From: Polyporus tsugae
Lineage: Eukaryota > Basidiomycota > Agaricomycetes > Polyporales > Polyporaceae
Assembly: GCA_024305745.1 (NCBI GenBank)
Contig: JAHRBS010000007.1
Location: 310,001 to 374,000, forward strand
Direction of reading: 5' to 3'
DNA length: 64,000 nt
The stretch's first letter is position 1. Each line of letters begins with the position of its first letter. The notes below the pieces were generated by a model. That model saw nothing but the letters and a program-made list of their open reading frames with translations. It made no database searches and was not told the DNA's origin. This document shows positions 8,585 to 23,136 of this stretch, one piece after another. The translations under genes were made by a program, and so were the position numbers.

Positions 8585-11500
8585 ATGTCGTCAGAGCGTG
8601 ATCCTTTGCTTCCACAAGCAGAGTCTCCGAAGCCCGACCTTTCGAAGCGATCGGGTGGGATCGGTCCCATGGAGATTTCAAAATCTACTCGCTACGGCAT
8701 CCTAGCAGGCATCTGGACTGCTACTTTTCTGTCTGTGTGTAATAATCTGCCACACGTCTAATGGAGATATACTCAAAGTTTCATTTCGTGACGACCGCCG
8801 CAGTCCCTGAACAGTGCGTATAAAGCCTAAAACAGCTATTGAACCTAGTCCTGACCTTGAAACCCGTGGCGCAGCAACTTTGGTTGCTACCCGTGAGCAC
8901 GTCCCGCATACACTGAGCGAGCGTTTTCTCAAGGTTCAATCGAGTGTTGCCGTCGATTTCTTCCGACTTCAACAAGGCCCACCAAGCAAGCTGGCTGGGA
9001 ACCGCGTACGTCAACGCAAACCCGCGCCATCGAGCAGCCAGCCGCATACACCCACTCACCGGTATATGTATCCAGGTACTTGCTAGCAACGTGTACTTTC
9101 ACACCGCTGTATGGCCGACTGTCCAATGTGATGGGACGCCGAGGTGCGAACCAAGCGGCCGTGTTCTTTGCGGGCCTCGGAACATTGGCGTGCGGGTTCT
9201 CCACCAACATGGAGACTCTCATCGCCGCCAGATTCGTAAACATTTTTCCAATTGTCCGATCCGAGCAGTCTTTACTCATGCGCGCACCTCTTCCAGCTCG
9301 GCGGTCTGGGAGGCGGAGGGATTTATACGACCGCGACGTGCGTACTGTTCGAATTTCCCCTGCGTACTGCTAACCGGTTACTGCTCTTAGGATTATTACG
9401 AGTGATATGTACTCTCTACGAGTGCGTAGCACCCGCCTATCTGTTCAACCCTCATTAAGTCTGTGCACCTAGAACCGTGGATTGACCCAAGGAGTCTCCG
9501 CTGTCTTCAACAGTGTACGTTCCCATTGCCAACATGCATTCCCCAGTGCTAACTTCCTCAATTCAGATGGGAATGGGTCTTGGTGGCCCACTTGGTGGAT
9601 TCATTGCTGATCGGTACATCTATCTCCCATTGTCATGACTACCTGTGATGTCGAGGCTGAAATGCCCCTTCCAGCCTAGGATGGCGGTGGGCGTTCCTCC
9701 TTCAGGTCCCGCTGTTTGCTATTTCCTTCATTTTGACCGCCTTCAACTTGCATTATGTGACCCCGGTGCGTTCTCGCGACACCTTTCGCTCAGTTTTTTT
9801 GTTGACGTCGATCGCTCTGTTCTAGGGAAGGGGCAAGAGCACGAAGGAAGTGTTGAAGAGGATCGACTATGGTGGGAGCGCTACCCTGCTCATTACGGTA
9901 CGACCACTCGAGCGCAATCCGAGCGCTATCTGACGCCCTCTTCCAGGTCCTGTCATTCCTTGTCTTCCTCAGCATGCGCTTCAGTGAGGAGCACCCAGTA
10001 CGTAGCCCTTCGTCTGTCCTTCTCACGTGGCCCTCTCTCCTAACGTGTCAATGGGCTAGTGGTCATCCCCGACCGTGTACGCGCCCATCTCGACCTCTAT
10101 CGTCTTCGCGTTGCTGTTCGTGTACATCGAGCTGCGGGTCGCGCCGGAACCGATCCTCCCGCCGTTCCTGCTCAAGGAACGAATCCCGGTCCTAGTTGGG
10201 ATCAGCAACTTCCTCGTCGCGACGTGCAACTTCACTGTCATGTACAACTTCCCGACGTGGTTCCAGACGGTCCTCCTCACGAGTGCGAGCGAGGCTGGTG
10301 CGTGCCCTCCCTTTCTGTTGGCAGGTAGTGGGCACGCAGCGGAGCTGACGTTGTACTTTTTGCGCAGGCGCACACCTTATTCCCAACGGGATCTCCGTGT
10401 CGTGCGGATCGCTTTTCGCTGGGTGGGTGCCACGGAGAGCAAACGTCATTTTTCATCGTGTGCTTACTTTGAGTTCGGTACAGTTGGGTCATGCACCGCA
10501 CGGGGAAGTACAGGAAGCTCAACCTCGTGTTTGGCCTCTTCCCCTTTGTAGCGGCGATCTTGCTATCCTTGATGCACGAAAATTCGCCGGCCGCTCAGCT
10601 CTGGCTTAGCATTGTGAGCGACTCGTCTCGTCGTCGTCCAGCAAGGGTATTTGCTGATGCTCAATGCATAGATTCCTCTGGGCTTCGGGAACGCAGTTGT
10701 ACTCCAGACCATGCTGAGTGCGTGTCCACTGCATCCCATCAATGTTCCTAAGTCTTAGCTCACCCGATACGCTCATCTTCACAACAGTCGCGCTGCTCGC
10801 CCATCTACCCCGTGAGTCGTTTGTCTGATCGTTGAGATTGAAGAACTGACTCGTGGATACGTGGCACAGAGGATGCGATGGCCGTCGGGACCGGATTTGG
10901 CCAGCTCTTCCGCGGGATCGGTCAAGTCGGCGGCGTCGCGATCTCGGCTGCCCTCTTCCAGTCCATCCTCGCGCGCGAGCTGCGTAGGCGCGTCCATACC
11001 CCAGACGCAGAAGAGGTTCGCGGTTTTCACCTTTGCCTGCAAGTCCACAGCAATACCGCTGACGCTGACACACTGCGTGTGCTCCCCACGCCAGATGATT
11101 AACAAGATCCGCCATTCGTCGACGCTCGTCGCGCAGCTCCCGTCGCACCTGCAGCGCGCGGCGCGCGACTCGTACGCGATCAGCCTGCGCGCGGTCTTCA
11201 TATTCGCCGCTGTCTCCACGTTCGCAGCGTACCTCGTGCGCCTGCCGGTACACCTCCCTTCCCTATTCCCCTTGGCACCAATTCGTTGGCTGACGACCTG
11301 CGCCCAACAATTTAGATTCCAGACAAGGCGCTCGACCAGCCGCGACCCCGCGCGCGTTCCATCAATGAGCTCCCGAACCCACACCCGACGCCGGCGGAGC
11401 TTGAAGAGGAACTCACGGGGTCGTGTTCAGGTTCGGGGATCACGAGCACCGACTTGACAGAAGTAGAGGAGGAGGAGGAGGAGGAGGAGGAGGAAGGTGA

Positions 11501-11624
11501 CGTCGAGGCGGTGTCCCCGCTCCTCCCCAGGCGTCGCCCGCAGCGGAGGCTGTCGACGTACGAGAGCTCGGACGGGGGCATGGACCTTGAGGACGACGTC
11601 ATTGGGGGGTCGGCGAGGCGGTGA
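8585..11624 (+). CDS. MFS transporter, DHA2 / vacuolar basic amino-acid (VBA)-like
   Basis: About 15 introns split a protein of roughly 580-600 aa. The first exons fit well: 8585-8734, 8804-8813 (10 nt), 8875-8892 (18 nt), 8945-9005, then from 9076. Joined, they give ATFLSSLNTTLVATLLPSIS, typical of helix 1, then WLGTAYLLATCTFTPLYGRL and the loop motif GRLSNVMGRRGANQ (motif A between helices 2 and 3). Later come LGGLGGGGIYTTAT, GLGGPLGGFIADRLGWRW, NFPTWFQTVLLTSAS and FGQLFRGIGQVGGVA, matching 14-helix DHA2 proteins of the Azr1/Vba group. These are proton-coupled exporters or vacuolar amino-acid importers; substrate not predictable. The cytosolic tail is acidic, with a Glu run encoded by GAG repeats (near 11465-11490), and ends SARR at TGA 11622-11624. 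No disruption was found. Confidence 0.85.
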
Positions 11625-11884
11625 TGCGCGCGGCCTATATGTGTTGGCTGGAGTGCAGGGGGCGAAGGATATCTTGGAAGGTGGTGGTCGCGGACAATTT
11701 GGAAGGTGAACGTTGTGGACAGTTTTCGTGTTGTGGTGATACCCCCTCGCCTCGAGGACGACTGGCTTTCAGCAATCCAATGAAGTTGGCCATGGTGGAA
11801 CGTCGTGGGTTGGGACATGATCATTTTATTCGGGATATGGATATTACGCCGGCGCAACATTCCTCGACTTGAAGGTGTTCACTG
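11625..11884. other. Convergent 3' intergenic
   Basis: Short spacer between the transporter stop and the stop of the minus-strand membrane protein. No gene seen. Confidence 0.5.
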
Positions 11885-12454
11885 TCACATCAACATCCCG
11901 CCCAACACTAGCCCCGACGTCGGCACGCCCCTCTCCTCCCTCGCCTGCATCTGCTCCCTCGTCTCCATCGCCACGACGACAGCGCACGCCTCCGCGACGC
12001 CGAAAATAACACACTTCAGCGCGATCACGCTCACGACGACGACGCACACCGCCAGAGCCGCGAAGCGCGCGGCCGCCGCCCAGCAGCCATTGGGCGACGG
12101 CGCGTCGAGCACGCGTTGGCCGTACGAGTCCTCGCGCACCGCGACCACCACGACGGCGAATAGCGCGCACAGCACCACGGCCAGGCACAGGTGCGCGAAG
12201 ACGCGGTCCTGCGCGAGGTCAGGGTCCGCCTGCATCCGCCGGATGAAGGCCTGCAGGTCCTCGAGCGGCGGCGCGATGGCGTCGTACCACTCGCTCGCCT
12301 CTTCACGGATCGCGGCGTGGGGAGTGCGCGGGCAGGGGGACCCGGATGAGGCTTCCTCGCGGCGGGATTGCTTGCGCTGGGAGGCGGTGGGGTTGGTGGA
12401 CATGAGTGCGGAGTACTCAGCCACGGCGTTGTAGCGCTGGATGAGGCCCGGCAT
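11885..12454 (-). CDS. Hypothetical two-span membrane protein, 189 aa
   Basis: Intronless frame from the ATG at 12454 (MPGLIQRYNAVAEY) to a stop at 11885-11887. Residues 1-85 are soluble and charged, with an amphipathic helix (WYDAIAPPLEDLQAFIRRMQ). Two strongly hydrophobic segments follow, about residues 87-106 and 130-162, separated by a short polar loop, then a charged tail. A TATA-like CTATATCAC lies about 35 bp before the ATG on the minus strand. Similar small membrane proteins are common in agaricomycetes, but I recognise no named family. Convergent with the transporter gene. Confidence 0.6.
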   Translation of the reverse strand: MPGLIQRYNAVAEYSALMSTNPTASQRKQSRREEASSGSPCPRTPHAAIREEASEWYDAIAPPLEDLQAFIRRMQADPDLAQDRVFAHLCLAVVLCALFAVVVVAVREDSYGQRVLDAPSPNGCWAAAARFAALAVCVVVVSVIALKCVIFGVAEACAVVVAMETREQMQAREERGVPTSGLVLGGMLM

Positions 12455-13024
12455 GGTGGGTTATGGCAGGCTAGTGGGTGATATAGGGCCGGGCCGACCT
12501 GGTTCGCGAAGGAAGTGGAGAGGGAGGAGTGGTTTGCTGGGCAGGGAAGGGGCGAAAACGACGCCTTTTTAAGTGTTTCAGAGATCGCTGCCGTTCGCCA
12601 GGAGTGGGGGTTATGGACGAGGGACTTGAAGTCCACTCCGCTAGTGGACTTTGAGATACGGTACTACTCCGCGCGACTGTGACATCGGTCAGCCGCTCTC
12701 GAAACAGACCAAGGATGGGTGTCAGCCTCGCTTCCAAGCCCCCGGTTCTCGGAATAGTTTGAATCTCACCGGGAGCGCTTCGATATCCTCCCCGATGTTA
12801 CGGCGGTCAGACCCACCCCTGACACAAAATGGTTTAGCTGGACACGGCTAAGTCAGGATTCGCCATCCTACCGTTCAATTCTGCCGCGGGAGTCCCTTGT
12901 TGAACCTTTTGTCTGAACTAGATGTCAATAGCCCACCAAAGAGTAGTCGTAAATGAGAAAAATCTCTTGAATACGATGGTATCATACATTGGTCTTTTAG
13001 CTTCTACCTTCTTCACGCTTCCAT
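12455..13024. other. Intergenic, no gene seen
   Basis: Promoter side of the membrane protein (about 12455-12640) and downstream side of the cyclase gene. Short ORFs only. Confidence 0.5.
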
Positions 13025-14712
13025 TCAATATAAGCTATCTAGAAGTACGCCTATATTCGCAATAGTCTGTGAGGACGAGTAAATAGAATGACACAAAAAC
13101 TGAGCACTCACAGCAGCGTTCGGCGGACTCGCAACACCTCCAAGGCTGCACAACAGCGCCAGTTGTCAATTGTCCATCAATATAAACTCGAATTATGTGC
13201 TGCTCACACGTTCAGCGGCCAGGACGAGAAGAAGAACGTGTAGCGGCCGGTCTCGGCGCAATGGTTCGAGAGCGCCTCGAGGTCGAAGAACTCGCCGATC
13301 GGCATGCCCCAGAGCCTATTCAACCGCGATCCCAATTTCCAATTCAAAATGAGACGCGAACCATCAGTACACGACGTATTTTGGGGAAGTAGGAACATAC
13401 CCGAGCAGGGTCGAGTGCAGGTGGCGGACGCCCTCCGGAGGGGGCCAGCGCTGTTGGGAATTGCCGCGTTTCGTCAACAAGGACCGGAGATACACGCGAA
13501 GCCAGAGCATTGTGAGAGCATTACCTCGAGAGCGGGCTGGTCGGATGCGATAGCCGCGAAGTGATTGTCCCACAGGAAGCGCTTCATGTCCTCGCTCTGT
13601 TCAATTCCCGCACTGGTCCGCCTGGGTCAGCCACACGCTCGGCTCCCTTTCGTGCCAGACCAAACTTACAAAGTTTCGGGCTTCCCAGAGAGGCCATCGC
13701 GCTCCTCCTGAGTCGCGCCATAGTAGCGCTGCATGAACCCGACGCGGAGGATGAGTATATCCGCGGGCTGGAACGTAACGCCTTGCGCCTTCGCAGCCGC
13801 AAGCATGTCCTCGACCGGGATCGCGTGCGTAGTGAACGGGTCGTACGAGAGCCTGCCAAACTTCTCGGTGTAGTACTTGACCATGTCGAGGAAGACGCCA
13901 CGGCCACAGATGCCGTGCTGAGCCCAGTCTGCCCGCGCACGGCAATCAGTTAATTGGTGGTTGTGGTAAAGCTTAGGTAGGCAGACGTACTATGGATACC
14001 GAACTTGATAAGCTCGGGGTCGACATTGGTGGGGTCTTGGATGGACATGGCGCCGACCTTAAAGAACGACGCCGGGGTGTTCTGATAGAACAGGCCATGG
14101 TGCAGGAGACCGAAGTGCTTCAGGCCATCCCACTGAGTACCCGACTGAGTGTTCTATGACAGGCATTAGACGGCACATGTAGTGGAAAATGACCGCGAAA
14201 TACCCACAATGTGTAGATGGTCATCATGCACCGCGCCGTAGCCGAGCTTGAACATGATGTCATGCTCTGGCGGCTTGCGGTTGAATACGGGCTGAGGGCG
14301 AGTAGCAGTGAGACTCAATCGGTAGAGATGGCAACGTGGATGAATTGAGACCAGTTAGACTTGCGGACGCACCTTGCTAGGGAAGTTGATGGGCCTGCAA
14401 TGTGCGGAGATAAAGAGCTTGGGGTAAGCTCTCGGGACATCGATCGACACCATCGGCCGCACTCACCAGTTCAGGCAGATAGACTTGCCAGTCCTACATA
14501 AAGCGCAACACAATATCGTCAGTCGATCTTACACGAGCTCAGAGTGCTGGGACGTACTTGATTTCCTTAGATGCCTCCTTGACCACCTCTGGCGTCAAGA
14601 GATTAACGGTCCCAAGCTGGTCGTCCTTGCCCCACACCTCCCAAGCACACCCCGAGAACTCCTTGAAGGTCGGAAGCTCGTCGAACTTGGGAAGTTTGCG
14701 GGTCGTCGTCAT
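13025..14712 (-). CDS. Cyclase-family hydrolase (kynurenine formamidase-like superfamily)
   Basis: The ATG at 14712 (MTTTRKLPKFDELP) begins a multi-exon gene. Exons 14712-14558, 14493-14467 (27 nt) and 14394-14373 (22 nt) are phase-consistent and give KTGKSICLNWPINFPSK. Next come HDDHLHI and NTQSGTQWDGLKHFG, the fungal variant of the HxGTHxDxPxHF metal motif, and a core with FYQNTPASFFKVGAM and GRGVFLDMVKYY. The 3' exons give RLWGMPIGEFFDLEALS, FFFSSWPLNVLGGVASPPNA and a last 42-nt exon (13066-13025). Members are metal-dependent hydrolases or cyclases acting on small amides or esters; the substrate is unknown here. Length is normal for fungal members. The family is clear; exact borders of the central exons were not all resolved. 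Confidence 0.8.
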
Positions 14713-15262
14713 CGTCGATGATGAAGGCTGAGAAGAACAGCCTGAGCCTGAGATGTGGGCGAACACGTCGGGCAGCCAAGCGGATGGACCGCGCTCGTTA
14801 TAAGGGGCGCGCACAGGGCGCGCATGCAGTTTAACCCAGTTGAACTCAGGAGTCAAAAGGTGGGAGAACCCACTGGAAATCACCCCAAACAGACTTCGAA
14901 TCCGGCCCAGTTGGCAACATGGAGGATGCAGTCGTGACCTGAAAGATTGCTCATCTGACCTCCGGTTTCATCACCCACTTGACCACGATGGGGCCGCGGG
15001 AGAGCGACGGAACGCGCTCACTCACGGGCACCGTGGCCGCCGAGCTGACGGGGTGTGCAGACCAAACACGGACGGAAGCCGCTCTACGATAGATAATAGG
15101 TCTAAGTGCTAGGTGGAATTGTGATACAGTCCGAAAGTAAATTACGTATCTTCAGCACTCCCCGACGACAACTTCGCCACACATTCGACGCGGATCTGGG
15201 GGCCACTCCACCAAACCTATGCACGGTAATCGATGATACGACATGCATCAGGCCGAGTTCGA
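14713..15262. other. Intergenic between cyclase and PRP4 kinase
   Basis: Upstream region of the cyclase (TATA-like TTATAA near 14797) and 3' flank of the kinase gene. No gene seen. Confidence 0.45.
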
Positions 15263-18298
<3,036 letters not shown>

Positions 18299-18623
18299 AT
18301 TTAAGATCGAGTAATTTGGGTTTACGGAGCACCGCACGATGAGAAGAGAGGGCTCGTTGTCGGCGACGACAGCGGTGGTGGTGGTCAATGAGGAAGAACC
18401 CGTTTGAGTCACTGCCGCCGAGGACCGCCCTGACCTTGGTTCGACTTGCTATCGACGCGCGAACCAAATGAAGTGGGAGATGAACCAGCGGGCCGGTTGA
18501 CATGCACCAAACTGATTGTTGCCTTGTGATCGCTCCACGCGACGAGAACTCGAACAACCACCTCGCCATCTCCCGCAACGACGACGACCGCCCCCCAGGA
18601 CCCCCTGCTCTCCATCGGCCGTG
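18299..18623. promoter_or_regulatory. Shared 5' region between PRP4 and shugoshin
   Basis: 325 bp separate the two divergent start codons, so both promoters must lie here or inside leaders. Bases 18504-18623 have a diverged relative at the right end of every 13-kb unit (for example 31499-31616). The part left of 18504 is unique, so only shugoshin copy 1 has this complete region. Confidence 0.6.
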
Positions 18624-18626
18624 ATG
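18504..18626 (+). repeat. Junction homology, left (native) version
   Basis: Begins GCACCAAACTGATTG and ends at the shugoshin ATG. Against the version at 31499-31619 it shows six substitutions and a 2-nt CG insertion, mostly in the last 50 bp; the last difference is the T of the ATG. Downstream of it the copies are identical. Confidence 0.85.
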
Positions 18627-20971
18627 AGCAGACGACAGTCGCGTATATCCATCGATGCCCGACAGAATGACACCCTCCTCGAGTTCGAGAACTGTGCGTG
18701 TTCCCAACGGGGTGTTCCCCACCCTCCGTCACCTCCGTCCATGCGATCTCACACTCATACTCCCATGCCTGCCCAGTCAAGAAGAAATTCCTCCTTGCCA
18801 ACAAGCACATCACCAAGTGCGTGCGGCCCCCCCCAGTTATATTGAACACTAACACCGACTGTGGCTGGACAATTAGGTTGAACTCGACCCTTAGCGGACG
18901 GATCGAAGAACTGAACGCACAGATATCCACTCTCTACGTCGAGAACCTCCGCCTTCGCGCTTCAGAGATCGCGCTCACCTCGCAGTTGAAGAAGGAACGG
19001 GAGAAGTCGAGAAAGATCTTGGCAGATACGGAGTCCGCGGTGAGCACGACCTTCATCTGTTGAGGCTGTTATATTGGCCCCCCGCACATGCTCTGCATGA
19101 AATGAGCTCCTCGATCACCTTTGCGCGGATCCTGTACTCGAGTTCTTGACGCGTGTCCCATGAGGATACCTATCAGGAGCTGCTCGTGCAGGCGGTTTGG
19201 CACAGTGGTCGAAGAGTGGGTAGGAGACACTACGCAGCCATCCGCATACGCCCGAAGGCTTTTGTGTGGTCAGGTTGAGGCATCTATGAAACTGGGGTAG
19301 ATGTATGCGTCTGTTCAGGACAAAAGCCCTCTTTTGGATCTTGTTTGAAGCTTTTAGGGCGTACGCCTACCATTCAGAGGTGAAGTAGCGGGGAACACCC
19401 CCATTTCAAGCTCACGAAGGTGTTGCCACACGGTACATGTGGGATGTAACAGTATGATGCTCATACCTTCTTCCTTTGCAGACACACTCGCTCATGAAAC
19501 AATTGGGGCTCATCCGGAAATCTTTCGGCGTTCCTCATGGCCGAACTACCCCCGAGTCTTATCCACCACCTCCACGCGCAAGACGTCCAATTCCTGATCC
19601 CAACGTCTCCCCACCACCCAATCGTATAGCTCGTCCGCCGACAATTCCCGTTCTCGTGGAAGATGAAGAGCCCAATCAGTCGTCTCCGGAAGACATGGAC
19701 GTGGATGACCTACCGGGATCCAGCCCAACGCTGCCGAAGAAGCGCACCAAGACCAGGTCAGGGTCGTCTACTACGAGCCGTCTTCCGGTTCCCCTATCGA
19801 AGGCGCCGTCCCCACCTGCTGTCGGGGTGTTACAATTCGAGTTCGACGAGCAATTGGTCAACGCCGGGAAACGACGACCATCTCGGCGACACAGCGGCCT
19901 CCTGCCAGTGACCAGCGTCTCGATCACAGCAGCTGTCGCTGACAACCTCGATCGCGCTCCCAGCCCCGTTCCCGATTCGCCTATACGGAGGGCGTTGGAA
20001 GAAGACTATTTGGCGACCGCAGAGCCTGATGAAGATGAGGTTGAGGCGATACTTCAGAGCGTCACCAAACGGAAGAGCAGGAGGGAGAGCGATCGAGCGC
20101 GCGAGTCTGATGCGGAGGTGGTGGCCCGGCCACGCGAACGCAAGAAGCGCGTTACGGAGCAACTAGCGGATGGTTTAGGGAGTGGCAAGTTCAAACTGAA
20201 GGACGTCACCAACGCCCAGGCGAGCCGCTCGTCTGGTACGTTCAGGAGACATGAAATATACGCGGGTTCTGGTGTCTCACGAACTCTGCATGACACAGAT
20301 CCCGAGCGGCAGCATACACCGGACGTCGATGCGCCCACCTCCGCCACCAGCCTAACGAGCACCTCTACTCGGAACTTCCTCTCCACACCCGCCACAACCC
20401 CTGCGCCTGGCTCTAAGCCCTCGTCCCATTTGCCGACACCGCGCTCCTCGAGCCCTATTGCGCCTCCATCTCAGTCCGAGCCGGAGCCCTCGGCGACTGG
20501 TCGTGCGCGTAGAGCACGAAGCAGCGTCAACTACGCGGAACCCAAGCTCAATACGTAAGTCTCCAATCGGGTCCTGTATTTCGATGTCTCGGTAACCAAA
20601 TGTCTTCTTTCTACAGGAAGATGCGAAAGCCCGACCCCGCATCAGCAACTGCGGCGTCAAGACGCTCCTCAGCCTCCACCTCGGCAGCCCACGAGGAGCC
20701 TCTACCACTTTCTTCGAGGTCGTCGTCATCGAACGGTACGGATGTTGATCCTGAGCCTGCGCCCGCGGGTACCACGAAGCGCAAGAAGTCCCGGGTGTAC
20801 GCCCCTCCGGAAGACGATGAGGAGAGCGAGGGGACACAGGCCGATGCGGAGTTCGGCAGCCTTCGCACCGGTACATGGGGCGGCGTGGACGGCCGACGGC
20901 GCAGCGTCAACGTATCGGGCGTACGCAGAGTCGAAGGTGACGATACCCGTCGACACAGTATGGCTGTATAG
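18624..20971 (+). CDS. sgo1: Shugoshin, copy 1 (intact, native start)
   Basis: Five exons: 18624-18693, 18777-18816, 18877-19039, 19482-20554, 20617-20971; 566 aa. All splice sites are GT/AG with conserved phase. Exons 1-3 encode the N-terminal coiled coil (ENFKKKFLLANKHITKLN, then RIEELNAQISTLYVENLRL), which in shugoshins forms the homodimer that binds PP2A. The middle is Ser/Pro-rich and disordered. The exon 4/5 join creates the C-terminal SGO motif (SSVNYAEPKLNTKMRKPD), the basic element that binds phosphorylated histone H2A at centromeres. Shugoshin protects centromeric cohesin from separase-linked loss. The start is firm: it is the first in-frame Met and begins the usual basic leader (MSRRQSRIS). 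The intron before exon 4 is 442 nt, much longer than its neighbours. Confidence 0.92.
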
Positions 20972-21411
20972 CCCCCGTGTTGGGGCCGACCTCCCGTGCC
21001 TTCTACCATCGGACTCGGTGGACGGGTCGAGGTTACCTTCCGGTCCACCCATCCTGTTCTCATTTCCGATATCTCGACGCCCTAAGTGCTGAGCCCGCTG
21101 CACGATGATCGGCGCGCCCGCAGCGATGCGGTTATATATGTCTATGGTGATGATGACTTTATGGTATTGATATGATATGTACCCTGATGATCCGCGAGAC
21201 CTTTCAGTTGCCACACTTACTTACGGCGTCTTCCCGCAACGCGCCAGATATATAATATTTCCCCGGCTTCTTGTCAGTACGCAAGCGGAACGAACCAAGC
21301 TGTATCATATGTATCATAACCATATTTTCTTCTCCCCGTGAATATATATTCGTTGTGCTTTGTTGACCGTAAGGGTTGCGAAGGCGCCTCCGTTTCCGAA
21401 TTACTGCGAGC
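20972..21411. other. 3' flank of shugoshin
   Basis: AT-richer stretch with several TATATAAT-like words; likely 3' UTR and terminator region. No gene seen. Repeated at +12,993, +25,986 and +38,979. Confidence 0.4.
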
Positions 21412-21431
21412 CATGCTTGCATGCAAGCATG
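21412..21431. repeat. Perfect 20-bp palindrome
   Basis: CATGCTTGCATGCAAGCATG equals its own reverse complement. Present in all four units (also 34405-34424, 47398-47417, 60391-60410), about 440 bp after the shugoshin stop. Confidence 0.8.
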
Positions 21432-22750
21432 TTTGACTGTCCGTCATTACTCTCACGCTGGCTCTGGCCAGGCCGAACCAACGACGTTCTAATGGGAGAA
21501 CTGCCTGCACATCAGCGGACCTTCCCTTCCGTTCGTCGTCATTCATTAGCATAATATATGGTACATTCCTGTTCCTACAAGACAAAACACTGCGCTGGAA
21601 CGTAGTGGAGACCCCCACCCCCGGATGCGCACTGGCACCGAACCTGACTTTCGGCTGCGCGTCGTTTGCGCGTTCGAGACACTGGTGCGAAACGCCTGTC
21701 GCGGACGACCTGCCTCGTCGTCGTAGCGCTGCTGCACGCATCATGTCGTCGCCCGATAGCCGTTGCGAACACCTGACCTGCTTATCGGAAACGCGTCATT
21801 GGGGGCTGTTCCATGGCACACAGCGAGAACTTGAACTTACTTATCCTGAGGAGCTCGGCCGCCGCAGTTCAAGTATAGGTAGGTGGCGCCACGCTTGTGC
21901 GGCGTATGGCAGCGATGCTTGCATCTGTAGGTGGAAGTCAAGCAAATGCCGCTAACTGGCCTCGCGAGCGCGGTCACCGAGGACAAACAATGGTCGAGAA
22001 CGCTCTGTGAGACGAACAAACAGATGTCAGTCGCCGTGACCGTGGTAGGGAGCAGAAAAAGAGATGGCTTACTGCCGACATCGCCGTCGCACAGCCTATT
22101 CGAGCGCGGTCCCAAACAAAATCTCGAGCGGACCTGCCACAGTTTCCCACCGGTATTGGAGATGGTCTGCATGCGGACATCATATCCCACGACCTGGACC
22201 CAGACAGTTCGGGATTGTCCTTGCGAGACGGCTTAATTCCCCCTCAATGACTCGGATCGCAGGATATCTGAGGGTAAGGCGTGTCAGCAATACGACAATC
22301 TATGTCCGAAATTACATACCCAAGTGGACACCGCGTGTACCCGTGTGCAAGCCCGAGATAGCCACAGCGAGTCGGCGGGAACGCAGAGCACGCGCAACTG
22401 TGCCTTTTACATCGCGCCGCAGGATGTCACCCCACGCCCAGGATGCCGCTTGCAACGCCTGCTATTCGCACAGAAAAAAGGAACGTCAGAGCGAACACAA
22501 GCCACCGATGACATGATGTTGAAAGGGACGTACCACGTCGTGGCGGCCATCACAGCGACGAGCATGTCGGCGATGGCTCCACCTCGGAAGGTAGGTGTCG
22601 TGGATGAGGACGGGTAGGTGAAGATGACATGGCTACGGGTAGGACAGATGTGAGAGCGAGTTGGAGGCGGATGCTACAAATCCGCTAGCACACTTCTGAC
22701 CTGCTTTTATGGTCAGCCAGGCGCCTTATTTTCGCTTCGTATGCGTATTC

Positions 22751-22788
22751 TTGCAACGCAACCGCGTCTCCGGGAGACAGCGTTGCAA
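22751..22788. repeat. Nested inverted repeat / hairpin
   Basis: A 9-bp outer stem (TTGCAACGC / GCGTTGCAA) encloses an inner GTCTCC/GGAGAC-type stem. It could fold as RNA or as a cruciform. Also at +12,993, +25,986 and +38,979. Confidence 0.6.
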
Positions 22789-23136
22789 TCGATGAATCTT
22801 GTCCGCATCGGAAGCGAATTGTCCCTCTTCGTGTAGCGGTTCATTCCACGGCGCGGAATTGCGCCGCGCCGCATGCAGTTCGTTGGCGGGAAACCCTTAG
22901 AAACTATCAGAAATCGCGCTATCGACTCATAGTCGTACCTTTTCCCAGCCATTCTGCATATGCGCAGTCCCAAGAATCCTTCGCTTGAACTTCAAGGCGG
23001 CGCCGCCCAATATCGCTTGTACGGTAGCCCTGTGGGCAAAAGCCCAAATTGATCGACCGTCGCCTTGTACTTCTCAGGGATGCCCGAGACCTCTCTCCGC
23101 GGTGCCTGATTGTCCCTGTCAATCGGGAGAGCCAAG

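Noticed and set aside
11460..11500. GAG-repeat as a microsatellite of separate interest
   Set aside because: It encodes the acidic tail of the transporter, a common feature of such proteins.
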